NCBI GenBank assembly: GCA_021186555.1
Contig: JAJKFL010000003.1
Location: forward strand, 40,134,408 to 40,198,407
Direction of reading: 5' to 3'
DNA length: 64,000 nucleotides
Origin: Reticulitermes speratus
Lineage: Eukaryota > Arthropoda > Insecta > Blattodea > Rhinotermitidae
Shown piece after piece: positions 23,641-34,344 of this stretch. The notes under the pieces were generated by a model, which was given only the letters and a program-made list of their open reading frames with translations, made no database searches and was not told where the DNA came from. Positions within the stretch are counted from its first letter, which is position 1, and the number at the start of each line of letters is the position of its first letter. The translations under genes and the position numbers were made by a program.

Positions 23641-23699
23641 AATATTGCATCATAACAAATATTTATTAATAAACATATGTGCAATTAGTTGGAATAAAT

Positions 23700-25440
23700 A
23701 AACATATATTATTAATCTATTGTATGGAACATGAACAACATTACATTGTAAATTTCTGGACTAACGATTACTATTTGACTTTAAATGCAGAGTTACATGT
23801 TTACGAAATTTAGTCAGTCCTTATAAAGCTAATTTTTATTCCGTTTCTGGCAGTATTATGGTTCAAGGTGGGTGCAATTTGTGTACACCTTATTTTACGT
23901 CATTTACAAAATGTATCTGCCGTATGTATATTTATTTTAGCTGTCATATTAAGAATCGTGAGGTTTAAACATAGCGCCTTTGGTTATTACACCACATATA
24001 CTTTCTAATTCGCCAACATTAAGAATAAAAATATTTCACAAATTTTGCACACAATGCTATTAGCTCCTGGCTGCTAAGTTATAAACAGTCTGATGAATCC
24101 ACAGTCTGAAAGCAATTTTTTTTCTTTATATTCTATGTATTTCTTCCGCATGTTTTTCACTCATTGAAATCAATAGCTTCTATGCTAATTGTGTATTATA
24201 CATTGGTCCCAGGCAACAATGATCTTTGGCGCAGATTTAGTTTTAGAAGTTACTAATTATAGACTCTCCAGCCCCAATATTAGGACTGTTATATCACTTT
24301 ATTATGTCGCCTACTCTGCGTGTCAGTGTTAAATTTCTACATGATTTCGGGGCGGCTGTTATGTGAATTTGGCAGGCTGTTATTATAGTTCCGGACTAAT
24401 AACATTCAACCAAGATCTCCCAACTTTACCAAAGATTTTTTTTTTGTGAAAGTGCAATACCGTGAAAAAGCTTGCGGATTTGAAGATGAAGCGGCATACA
24501 TTCGTTTATCTCGGAACTAGATGAAATGGTTAGCTTCACGCTCTGGTTTCTATACCCAACGATGATGAAGGAACCCTCTCCCTGTAGCCATAAGCTAGGA
24601 AGCTGGATAGGCCACAGAGTCGGTTAGAGTGCCGTAGACATTGGCAGAATCTCTGAGCCAGCAGGGAATTGATAGATTTACTAAGTTTTTCCGGCCCAAA
24701 TTTGTGCCTTTCAATAAGGATAAGTAATAAATGAAGCAAAAATGAGACCAAGTTTATAAGCGTGGGTAAATATCCTTTTTAGAAGTTACTACGTGGAATA
24801 GAACAATTATTGCAAAGCTGACAGCCTTTTAGGGGATCCAGGAATTCCCAACCTTTTACGAAACCCCATAGCTCTTTACGGTGCCTAGAAGGACCCGCCA
24901 GTGGAACGTATCCTAAACACGTTTACATATTTACATTCTGTTTGATTAACGTCTTGGCTTCAGATTTTCTGAAATGTTAATTAAACATCTGAAGGTGAAG
25001 ATCAGTGATGTGGTCTGTTTGAAGTTGCCATGTTTCAGGTGCAGAAGTGTGTTCTGTCTACTGTACAAGTTCTGCGGTCAGCTCACGTCCTTTGCAGACC
25101 TACCTTTACTGTAAACGTGTGCGCTAACTCAATGAGGGGACCGGCCTTCCCTCTTCCGATGGCTCAATTCAATTCCCCCGTTCTGTCGGGTTCACTTAGT
25201 TCTTCGGCGGTTTGTCAACGAACATGCGCGAGTAGTACCGGTATGGACATGCAAGAGAAACAAGTAGATCTTTCTTGTGCGATTGCTGCATCAGCTTGCT
25301 TTAAATTCTTGTACGGTTTGCACATATACAGACGCTTTAACTACACGTTATTATTCCAATTAAATATTGCTGTATTCATGGTTAATTAAGCACATTAACT
25401 TGAATACGTATGGGAGAGTGGAATTACAGTTTTCCGCATT
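23700..25440. other. Intergenic; degraded SINE fragment at about 24526-24610
   Basis: GGTTAGCTTCACGCTCTGG and following text recall the SINE family 1 body in inverted orientation. Other open frames, such as 25030-25389, show no recognisable domain or splice context. Confidence 0.35.
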
Positions 25441-25444
25441 CTTC

Positions 25445-25625
25445 ACCTCTATACTAGATGCAGGTGTGCAGTAACATCCACATCACAGCCGCTTTACTCC
25501 CGAGAAACTATCCCTGGTATCCGTTAGATAGAAGACCTGGATGTTGTGGAGAAGAGAAAAATCTCAGCCCTTGCCAAGAATTGAACCCCAGACGTAGTCC
25601 ATCTCGTAGCGCAGGAACCATAAAC
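25445..25625 (-). mobile_element. SINE family 1 fragment (inverted)
   Basis: CTATACTAGATGCAGGTGTG, CCGCTTTACTCCCGAGAAAC and a B-box-like TTGAACCCCAG reproduce in order the blocks of the inverted copy at 29391-29690 (CACTAGATGAGGGTGG, CCGCCTTACCCCCGGGAAAG, GATTAGATCCCCGG). Confidence 0.55.
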
Positions 25626-26299
25626 CATCATCAGTCATTATTTATGTAATTATAAAATACAGAGGCTACTTGATGAAAAATTTCAGTAGTTTAATGATTG
25701 TTTTATTAGCCTATTTAGAAAGGAGATGGCAAAATTTTATGTGTTCTTAATACTCGTACCTTTCGGGTACAGGGATAACGCCGATACCTGACAACATGCT
25801 AGATATTACGAATTAGACCATAAGTCGTAACATGCAAAGAATAAATTAACAGTGGTACCTTTTTATATAATCACACGGATATCTGGAACGATAAGTCTAA
25901 GAATTGAAGTCCTTAAACGTCATTATCTACAAGATATTAATAATGTAGTTCACAAGTCGGAAGTTAAAGGAATAATTAAATAAGTGCAAGAAGGGAGGCG
26001 GAAAAGAAATTGCAGGTCGTTCTGGGAAATACGTGAGCAAATTTCAGTTGCTGGCGGTCCACGGCAGATCAATTAATTTTCAAAGCAATCTAATTAGAAA
26101 TGGAGAGCGTTAAACGCTACTGGTTTAAAATATAGAAGTCAGACAAATTAGAGTAATGGATAGAGATATGCCCTGTAAAGTTTAAGTAGATTGGAATGGG
26201 GGCAGGAAGAGGTAAAAATAGGGGAACAATAGACTAGAGAAGAGAAACTGCTGCTCTGGTTGAATGATGGAGGTTTAGGTGGGGTTAAAAAAATATTAT

Positions 26300-26725
26300 T
26301 TATTGTCGTAAAAATTGTATAAGCATGATCAACATTCTCGCGCAGTTATGTATTGTTGTGGTTATAGAAATAAATGAAAATCGAGGAAGATGTTTGTGCC
26401 TAAGAAGGAGGAAGTAACAGGAGATGGAGAAAACTGCACACTGATGTTCCATAATTTGTACTCTTCACTAAATATTATTAAAGTGGTAACATCAAGAATA
26501 GTGTGATCGACTGATCATGTGGCACATATTACAGGGAAGAGAAATGGAAAAACCTGAAGGAAGCAAGCAAGGAGTAGGTGGGAGAATAATATTAAAATGT
26601 ATTTAAAAAATAGGATGGGATGGCGTGGACTGGATTAATGTGGATCATGTTAGAGAAAAGTAGCCGGCGCTTGTGAACAGGCTACCGAAATTTCGGACTT
26701 CGTAAAATCGGTGAATTTCTTGAAT
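26300..26725 (+). pseudogene. Non-LTR retrotransposon 3' fragment
   Basis: Piecewise translation gives NIIKVV, HVAHITGKRN, then RWENNIKMYLK, WDGVDWINVDHVREK and PALVNRLPKFRTS, with several frameshifts. These match in order the well-known LINE tail (IKSRRxRWAGHVARM, RRRWEDNIKMDL, DWxxLAQDRDRWRALVN). The following TTTCTTGAATAGCTGAG also occurs at 58810, so both are remains of one family. Confidence 0.55.
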
Positions 26726-28085
26726 AGCTGAGAAACTATTAGCTTCAAAAAAGAAGTACGCTACATACTTGTAGAGTGATTTGATTTCTTGGATTACGTG
26801 TTAAACCAGTTTTAACCACACGTCTGTATGGCGTAGACTACATATGTTCCATATTCTGGATTGTACATAAAAAATTTAGATTGAATAAACGAAAAATAAA
26901 TTATTTCAATATATTGTATTAAGCAATCAAGTAATAAATAACTAATAATTTCATCTACCAAATACTGTATTGTCGACATAATAATCCTTACTAAAGTAAC
27001 AACTGTAACACAATAAAATTTTTGAAAGGAATTCCACATGTGACTGAAGTGTCTAGTGCTTCTCAACCAGTTTCAGTAAAAAGTTGAATATTCGTCTTTG
27101 TACATAACAAGTTAGGAGAAGCATGCCTAGTACCCACAATTCTGGCCCATTTGCGCCAGTTTGTTTACTTACCTTGAAAATTATAAGACAAAAATATATG
27201 TACCATTTTATACTACACTCTTTTCAGTTTTTGCTTTATAAATATATAACAAGTTGTGGAGATGCGTGAAGAAAATGAAGTAGGTCTTTATGCAAAGTTT
27301 ACTTTAAACTTGGTTGCATTTTAACGAAAATGGGAATGAATAAAAAATTGTAGTGTAATTCTCCATTATCCAAGTTTTGTGAAAATCAGTTTCTAGGTTC
27401 TCAAGTTGTATCTTGCGTAAGGGCTGACGCACGGTCAGAGCCAACCGTTGGGAACTGCAGATGGTTACGTACGCCTCTAATGTAACGGTCCTTTTAAATG
27501 TCTGAAATTTAAATATGAAACTTCCGTGGGTTACAATTAACTTATTCCTCAGCAATAATAATCGTTGGCCGTTTGTAGTGCATTGTAAGGTTCGGAATAA
27601 TGGCGAAATGGTTCAAATATTGAGGACTTTTGGTTAATGAAGAGATGTAGCATGAAATATAAATCTTGTTTGAGAAGGTATGTCTGTATAGGGATCGCCC
27701 TTTCACTTCGGAACGTCTCGCTGATGGGGCGTGGAATGAAACTTCTTGTGAAGAAATCAGTTAAGTGGGGGAGAACCTGCAGTACGATCGAACTCCTATA
27801 TACAGTGTTAATTACTGGCGGACTCTCACAGCAGTTTCAAATTTATTCCCAAACTTTACGACTCGCTGGAGAATCCTGTTCTGTGAGTACTGCCTGTACT
27901 CCCAGAGCGAGATGGGAATTACAGGGAGAAAATGTCTCATTTCCACAGTATATGCTCTCTACATAGCGTTGTTATTTAAGAATAATTAAATAGGAAACTT
28001 AAAAACATTTTATATTGAGTCGATAATCTGTGCTGAGCATAAAAAGCTTTCTATTCTTCACCACCTTTCTAAAATAAACAGTGTC
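26726..28085. other. Intergenic, no gene recognised
   Basis: Overlapping open frames of about 74-109 codons at 27637-27989 are unsupported by any motif. No transposon ends were seen. Confidence 0.4.
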
Positions 28086-28400
28086 TTCATAGCAACGAAA
28101 AATTTAGAGTCCAAGAAATTAACCAATTGAGTCCATGGAGAAGATTCCATCTTGAGAAGCAAATAAACGCTCAGCTGTCAAGAAATTCACAAACATTGTG
28201 GAACCCGAACTTTTGATAGCACGGGCATCCCATGCTACTTTGCTGGTACGCTGGAATTTGGTTACACCACATAAACATAAGCATAGTTTGATAATATTAA
28301 AAGAGAACAGATAATGGACCTGATGATATCTACTGGATTCAATTGGTTCAGGATAAGACCCAGTAGCGAATTTTTGTGAACTCGGCAATATACCTTCGGA
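28086..28400. repeat. Dispersed LINE-associated repeat fragment
   Basis: The minus-strand reading SSQKFATGSYPEPIESS and the plus-strand EANKRSAVKKFTNIVEPEL both recall translations common in arthropod repeats, part of the family noted at 2973. No intact coding unit is present. Confidence 0.4.
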
Positions 28401-29390
28401 TTCTATAAAAGACGGTGAAATTTATGACTAGCTAAACAACCATTATCTTCACAAGACGGGTTCTTCTCCGTTGAATTATTTAGATAATATGGACTTCTTT
28501 GGGAATCAGATGCAAATCTTTGGTTGGTTCAGTCTCTTTCTGCCCATTCCACTCTAACCTGGTGCCTTACCAGAGTTCTATGTTAACAGAGAAGGCGTTA
28601 GGAGGATCAAAGAGTCTAATCCCCAGCCAATCCGGGTGGGATTAGAACTCCATTTGTCGGAGGCAGGGGTTAGTAGCGGAAAGGAGAGGGAAAGGAGTTA
28701 TAGGAAAAGGAAGGGTTAGGATCCAGGGAAATCCCTCGTGTTGGGTGAGTAGGATTGGCATGATACCAAATGCTGCGGAGAACGACAATTTTGAACGAGT
28801 CCCCAAGGTGTGAAATGTGGCCTGGCTGCTGTAGTGGTTTCTATGTTGAAATTGTAAACACGGGTTAGTTCAGAGCTTGGTTCATCCACATGTATTTACC
28901 CCTTCAATTTTCAGATGGGAATTTCAATGTTGTGGCCGATTATAATTTTACCTGTATATTAATATTTTATAGGGGCCAACACGCAACGTACTGTGAGGAC
29001 ACAGTACCAACATCCTTTCAGGAAGGAGAAATGCAGAACAATCATTACACAATTAGTCTAAGTACAGCATTATGTGTCGGGAGTTTTTCTTTGCTTGTTT
29101 GTGTTTCGTTTCCTTGGAAAACAAAGAAAAATCTCAGTTATTTACAATAGCCCCACCATACAGAACCAATAAACTATATTGAAATTAATGTTTAATTGGT
29201 ATTGCTGTGTCGACCATTCAAAACAGTCTAGATAGCATAAGCAACTCCTCTTATTGTATTTTGATTGTAAGGAGGCCGTTTTCAGTTTTTAAACGTCTAA
29301 TGAACGTTTAGACAATAAAACAAATATGAACTCTGATCGAAGAAGATAATGAATGGAAAAGTTGTGGTTTATATGATGATAATAATAAAA
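28401..29390. other. Intergenic, no gene recognised
   Basis: A purine-rich stretch at 28660-28760 stands out by composition only. The open frame 28890-29150 lacks motifs. Confidence 0.4.
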
Positions 29391-29690
29391 GGTAAAGGTA
29401 AAGGTAAAGGTAAAGTTATCCCTAGAACGGGCCATGAAGGCCCACAGGGGGAATAGAGGTATAGCTCTACTCTTTCTTCAACCCTGACACTAGATGAGGG
29501 TGGGTGATCAACTCCACGCCCCGACCGCCTTACCCCCGGGAAAGAGACCCGGTACCCATTTTATAGGAGGCTAGGTGGGCCCCAGGGCCGGTCTGGACGG
29601 GTGCTGAAAATCTCATCCCCACCGGGATTAGATCCCCGGACCTTACAGCCCGTAGCGAGTCGCTATACCGACTATGCTATCTCGGCCCAC
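29391..29690 (-). mobile_element. tRNA-derived SINE, family 1, essentially full-length, inverted
   Basis: It begins with four GGTAAA repeats (the complement of the 3' tail). The body carries GGGCCATGAAGGCCCACAGG and GACCCGGTACCCATTTTATA. It ends in a tRNA-like head whose plus-strand text is GATCCCCGG, then GCTATACCGACTATGCTATC. It is inserted beside an ATG/AAT microsatellite, and ATGATGAT occurs on both sides as a possible target duplication. Confidence 0.8.
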
Positions 29691-30770
29691 ATGATGATGA
29701 TGATGATGATGATAATAATAATAATAATAATAACAATAATAATTCAATAGGCATTTATCAAAGTGGAGGCTCAACTGCCAATTATAAAGCCAGCACAAGA
29801 ACACAAAAACAACACAAATACACATAAACGGAATATTCAACAAACAAAACTACAAATATAATAATAATAATAATGTCATCATCGTCGCCGTCGCCGTCGT
29901 CGTTGCTTTATGCTTACTCGATCACACCGCCTTTCCTGAATTTTTCAGGGCCACAGCATGTATTCCTGTTATCCAGGTATACAAGGACGAATGTAATGAA
30001 TAATACTGCATTGATGGAAGGACTGTCTGTGGGTGGGATATGTAAAACTTTATGCTGGTATTTTGGTGCATATGCCGCAGTAATTATAATTGCAGAGCTC
30101 GCATTCCTAAAATTGATCCAAATTTAGCAATATTCTGTTCTAATTCTCATGTGCATTGGTTTGTGTAGCCTACATATTAGATTCTATTCCTATGCTCGTG
30201 CATAGTTTTTCCAACACTTTCTATGTCCTTAAAAATATGTTGCCTCTGTGGAACTGAATTCTCCTTCAAAATCTAAGGATGAATTACCTGGTTAAGAAAT
30301 TTCTTCCTTTATAGAACCTGAAGGGTCATTCCTGCACTCAAAAGACCCCACCATTGCACCATGAAACCAGCTGAATCTCTACCATCCAGTTATGCTTGTT
30401 TTGATACTCCTGATACTATTTCACGAAGGTTAAAACTTGTGATGCCCCTAATATTGCATCCTTTAGCATCTTTAAACCTCTCTTACTAAAATTCAGGCCT
30501 TTAGTCGACAGCCGTGGTTCGATCCTAGGCCACTGCTTGTGGGATTTCTGGTAGACAGAGTGACACATGGACAGGCGTTTTTCCGATTACATCGATTTTT
30601 CTCGGTCTGTATCATTGCACCAATGCTCCATGTTTAATACCATTCATCTACGATTCGCGTTATATAATCGTAACAACTGGAAGCTTCATTTATAAAACAT
30701 TTCTCTATTCTGTCCCTCTAAGTTTCAGCACCTTGTTCTCAATCACTCTCAGTTCATATCATTTCCATAG
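29691..30770. repeat. Microsatellites, otherwise empty
   Basis: (ATG)n then (AAT)n run from 29690 to about 29735, with another AAT tract near 29858 and a (TCG/CCG)-like run at 29880-29903. The frame 29873-30127 over the latter has no recognisable domain. Confidence 0.5.
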
Positions 30771-30774
30771 CGTG

Positions 30775-30925
30775 TCAGACAAGTTTGACACGCATATAAA
30801 AACAAAGTGAATCATATTTGTTTTGTGTTTTAAATTTAAACTTGGATAGGAGGAGGGGAAATAAAAGATTCCTAACCGAATGGTAGCAAGTGACTGGTGT
30901 TTTGTAAAGCGATAGAATCAGCCTG
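30775..30925 (-). pseudogene. LINE fragment (region after reverse transcriptase)
   Basis: The minus-strand frame reads PVTCYHSVRNLLFPLLLSKF then KFKTQNKY, resembling the NACYHSVQNLLSSRLLSK segment preceding LREEHRLRVFENR in the LINE family found elsewhere in the window. Truncated. Confidence 0.5.
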
Positions 30926-30931
30926 GAGCAC

Positions 30932-31162
30932 CTGCGACAGAGATGTTGTATCCCAGCGGTATAGCGAATAACATTTTTTGCCGAAACTGTGACCGCGATC
31001 GAGAAGCTGAACGTCGTATAATACAGTACAAGATTCGTCACGTACGTTCAGTCCCTCGGTACGGTACTCCTCTAGCATGATGGCGGCTGTATAGTTTCTG
31101 ACTTGTATCGAATGGAATGGAATGTAGGTGCCTTCGGTGAGCTGGACGTACTCTGAGAGTTC
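30932..31162 (-). CDS. Possible orphan exon, 77 codons, phase 0-0
   Basis: On the minus strand this interval is open from GAACTCTCAGAG to TCGCAG. It is preceded by TTGTAAG and followed by GTGCTC, so AG and GT border a 231-bp segment divisible by three. The translation is well mixed and acidic-basic, with segments NYTAAIMLEEYRTEGLNVRD and DRGHSFGKKCYSLYRW that look like real protein. I do not recognise the family. The upstream pyrimidine tract is poor and no flanking exon was found. It could be an exon of a gene extending outside the recognisable region, a pseudo-exon, or transposon-derived, since a LINE fragment abuts it. Confidence 0.25.
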
Positions 31163-31169
31163 CTTACAA

Positions 31170-33180
31170 CTATCTCAGATAAAATTACAACTAATTTAGA
31201 TAATGTTCTCTTATAATAAAAGTAATGAACAAGATTCCCTAGGATCAGAAACCGGTACATAAATATCTGTTATAGATGTATAGTTACTGGAGAAATTTTC
31301 TTTAAAATTTGAGTATAATTTTTGTGCATAATTTTGAGACAAACTAGACTTTAGGACATAAGTCTGTTACTCTTGTCAACCAGTTCTTTGTACGTTTGCC
31401 GTTTATAAGTACTCTTAAATATGCAATGTTTCCTTAGCCCTTATGATATTTCAATATTTATTTGATGTTTAAGCGAAGTAGGTTAACATTTTCCACAATT
31501 AATGTTGTTGACTGAAAACTGTAAAAGGAAGGGAGAATGTGTGTGATTAATTAAACAAAACTCCAAGGAGACGTATGGAAGATCTGAGGTGTACATCCAC
31601 GATTTCGTAGTCTACGCATTAGATGGCGGAGGAGTTTCCAAATTCACACTTCGGCGGTTTTATCGGCAGGTAAAATATTCGGCACCCATTTGTTAGGAGG
31701 CTGTGTGGAACTCAGAAGCGGTCTAGATGTGGTGGCATAAAACTTTCCTACCCCTACTGTATATCGACCCTTAACCGTCAGCCTGTATCCAATCATTATC
31801 TCATTTAATGTACGAATTGTTAATATTTAAGTTATTTACTGTTGGGGACATTTCGAATTTATGTTGCCATGTAGGGGGTTGAATTAAGTCTTAGTTATGT
31901 TAGAACTCCGTTTTTCGTTCCATTTCTATTTGCGCAGAAACAATTGTACAAGTAAGAAGGGCTCTCAAGACCATTCACACCGTTCATTTAAATTCAGGGA
32001 ATTGTTATTTCAAAGTATCTTCTACGTAATGAGCACGTCGTTATGACTGCGTTTGCCAAGTGCTCGGCTCTAATTAGAACAGACAGTTGAGGACGGGAGA
32101 CAAAAAGTGCTTAGAGACATACATATATCCTAACTCCAATGGAGTTGGCTTTACACGATATTTTATTGGCACTACAGAAGTACTGAGCAGCAGCTGCAGG
32201 AAGGTAAGTGACATAAGTGATAAATTTCATGATATCTAACTTTATCCTAATTATTAAGCGTTGAAAGCCAGTACCCACCTGCTGTAACATTAAGAAAATC
32301 TGCATTTTGATACGCATTTTACTTACTGTCCTTCCTATTGTTCTCATAATCAAGAACGACTATATCCCTATGTAGCATTAACTGGTTGGTCTGTAAAATT
32401 CAGTGGTTCTCAAACGTTTTTTCTTCATGCCACATTTTTCTTTGCCGCGAGGATGGGGTCACACTGAGCGTTTAAGTTGGCAGCACGACTGGGAGGTACA
32501 GTGGCTTCTTCGAATTCCTGGGGTCCTGAATATGTAGGTTCGTTAAAAAAGATGGAGGCTGATTATTTTTCCAGTACCTGACTTACCCAATACTATGTAT
32601 GTATAAGTAAATTGTATTTTAGACAAAATTGTTTGTAAATTTGCTTTTATCTGCAACAAAATAATATCCAAAACTTCGCGGAACACCTGGCGGAATTCAC
32701 GGCGCAACTTTTGAGCTGTACTTCTGTAATGGGCAACGCCTGTATGTTCGTCGTGAGGTAGGAAGGGAAGTTTATATGCAGTTTAGACGAATGTCAGTCT
32801 TTGAGGTATTAGAATGACTATTTAAATTTATAATGAATTGGCCTGATTGGAGGAAACCAGAGATGCATAAAAGTTTGATAGGTAGAATCTTGAAACAGTA
32901 CAACTAAATGAAATCAGTTTATTGGAGTAAGTGAATGTGAAAGGAGCGTTTTATGCTTTTTTGCAGCTCGTTTTATTTTGAGTCCAGACACTTGAGACAA
33001 CTAGGCATATTCACAGATAATATAAAATGAAATGAGCAATAGTCACTTAAAGAGAAATGTTACAATGTGAATATGTAGGAGTCTACATTTGTACTTTGTC
33101 CGTCTTATAGCGTTCCAAAAATACAGATTTATATTTTTAATTATCAATTTGTATTTTTGAACAACTTTATTACAAATAAA
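31170..33180. other. Intergenic; degraded SINE family 1 piece at about 31625-31790
   Basis: GGCACCCATTTGTTAGGAGG and TCTAGATGTGGTGGC echo the SINE body (GGTACCCATTTTATAGGAGG, TCTGGACGGGTGCTG) in inverted orientation. No genes were recognised in the rest. Confidence 0.45.
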
Positions 33181-33184
33181 TACA

Positions 33185-33508
33185 TTACCTTAAGCAAAGT
33201 GCCAGTCTTTCCTTTGGTCCTACTGCCTCTCTAAACGATGTATTTTCCCTTGACAAATTAGGTCCCAACATGTCCAGGAGAGTCATAAACTTTCCATAAG
33301 TCATCCGAAAATACTTAAAAAAGTTTGCCTCATCTTCTAATAAATCCGGATATAGGGACTGAAATTCGCCATGAATCATTCTTTCCTTGCATATGTTATG
33401 CACCCAGAATCTTCGTCTCTTCCTATTCTTCTTTTGTTCTTCCTCACTTAGCAAGGACGTAATAACTATTTCTTCTTCTTCTTCTTCTTCTTCTTCAGAA
33501 CTGCTCAT
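33185..33508 (-). pseudogene. PIF/Harbinger (HARBI1-like) transposase N-terminal fragment
   Basis: 107 codons. An acidic Glu run (residues 4-13, from a (TTC)n tract) precedes RRFWVHNICKERMIHGEF and DEANFFKYFRMTYGKFMTLL, ending GPKERLALCLR. This is the conserved N-terminal region of Harbinger transposases, before the DDE nuclease. The reading frame stops right after LR, where GTAATG could be a splice donor. I find no downstream catalytic exon on the minus strand, so it is a fragment or a solo first exon. Terminal inverted repeats were not resolved. Confidence 0.75.
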
Positions 33509-34004
33509 GTTGTTTGCTAATCAACGGCCTGCACTGAAATGAATTCCGTCAGCCCGTAGGCGGAAATACGACGCTGTGTGCTTACTCAGTAAAAATATTC
33601 CGACTCGTGCGATGCGTCCGTTCCGTCCTCTGCGCTCCAGTGTGCGCGTAACTTAAGAAAGCATCTGGATTTTAGGGGGCACAAAGGGCCTGCTAAAAAG
33701 GCGTATGTGCATCGGGCCTTTAAGGGCTCGAACCCATTAGATATTCTATTCTATATCTGAGAATGAACATTGAAAGTACTTCGGCATTCAAACAATTATA
33801 GTCTAACGAAATTCCAGTTATTTGTCAGGATTAATATTTATGGCTTCCTAGTACACTTTGACCGCAGACTTTGAATATATTGCGGTATTATGTTCTTTAT
33901 TCATGTATCAGTAAGAAGGTCACGTATTTCTAGGTTTCGACACTCATTAACATACACTAAATCTTAAGTGAATTTGTCATACGTATCCTGACTTGGGGCT
34001 CGTA
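33509..34004. other. Upstream remainder of the Harbinger fragment and intergenic DNA
   Basis: A GC-richer stretch at 33540-33725 with GGGGGCACAAAGGGCC may contain the transposon 5' end. No TIR pair was found. Confidence 0.3.
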
Positions 34005-34344
34005 GCGCATTGCCTGCCACAGACGGAAGCCATCATCGGGTTATAGACAAACCGCTAACGACAATTCAGTTTGTTTAGCTGCAGCTGTTGTACGAGTCTT
34101 CTTATCCTGTCTGTATCGGTCTGGCAGTGCGATCTCTCACTCCATTCAGTTACATTTCTGACAGAACTTCGATAACAATGAATGATGGACAGCGGATGTT
34201 CATTACTTCTAACGTGCGCCTAGGCTAAATACGAGATTAAGCTCTACAGGAAATACTGCTGCGTTGATCAGTCCGTTCTTTGGGGGGATAAATTGGAGCA
34301 AGATTGGACCGGACGTGGCTTAAACACCAATTTCTCTTCAAAGA
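34005..34344 (+). repeat. 5' flank of GrA, homologous to the 5' flank of GrB
   Basis: Blocks such as GTTATAGACAA, GAATGATGGACAGC, TGTTCATTA, AAATACGAGATTAAG and TTGATCAGTCCGT appear in the same order at about 49850-50172. The duplicated unit therefore includes several hundred bases of putative promoter and 5' UTR. Confidence 0.8.

Larger units (their letters stand above)
23197..23690. mobile_element. Foldback element with inverted hammerhead-like termini
   Basis: AACTAATTGAACATAT near 23200 reappears inverted as ACATATGTGCAATTAGTT near 23673. Roughly 100 bp inward from both ends is similar in inverted orientation, including GATGGCCTCTGTGG and the adjoining GAAA. The interior, about 300 bp, has no coding capacity. 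Each arm contains a hammerhead-like core, listed separately. Inverted pseudo-LTRs with hammerheads are known from Penelope-like elements; a MITE is the other possibility. Confidence 0.6.

Noticed and set aside
25030-25389. 119-codon plus-strand frame, cysteine-containing
   Set aside because: No signal peptide, no cysteine spacing of a known family and no supporting splice signals.
34008-34050. Another hammerhead-like core upstream of GrA (minus strand CCGATGATGGCTTCCG)
   Set aside because: There is no GAAA box after the stem, so only the first half resembles the motif. The similarity is probably chance or the shared receptor flank.
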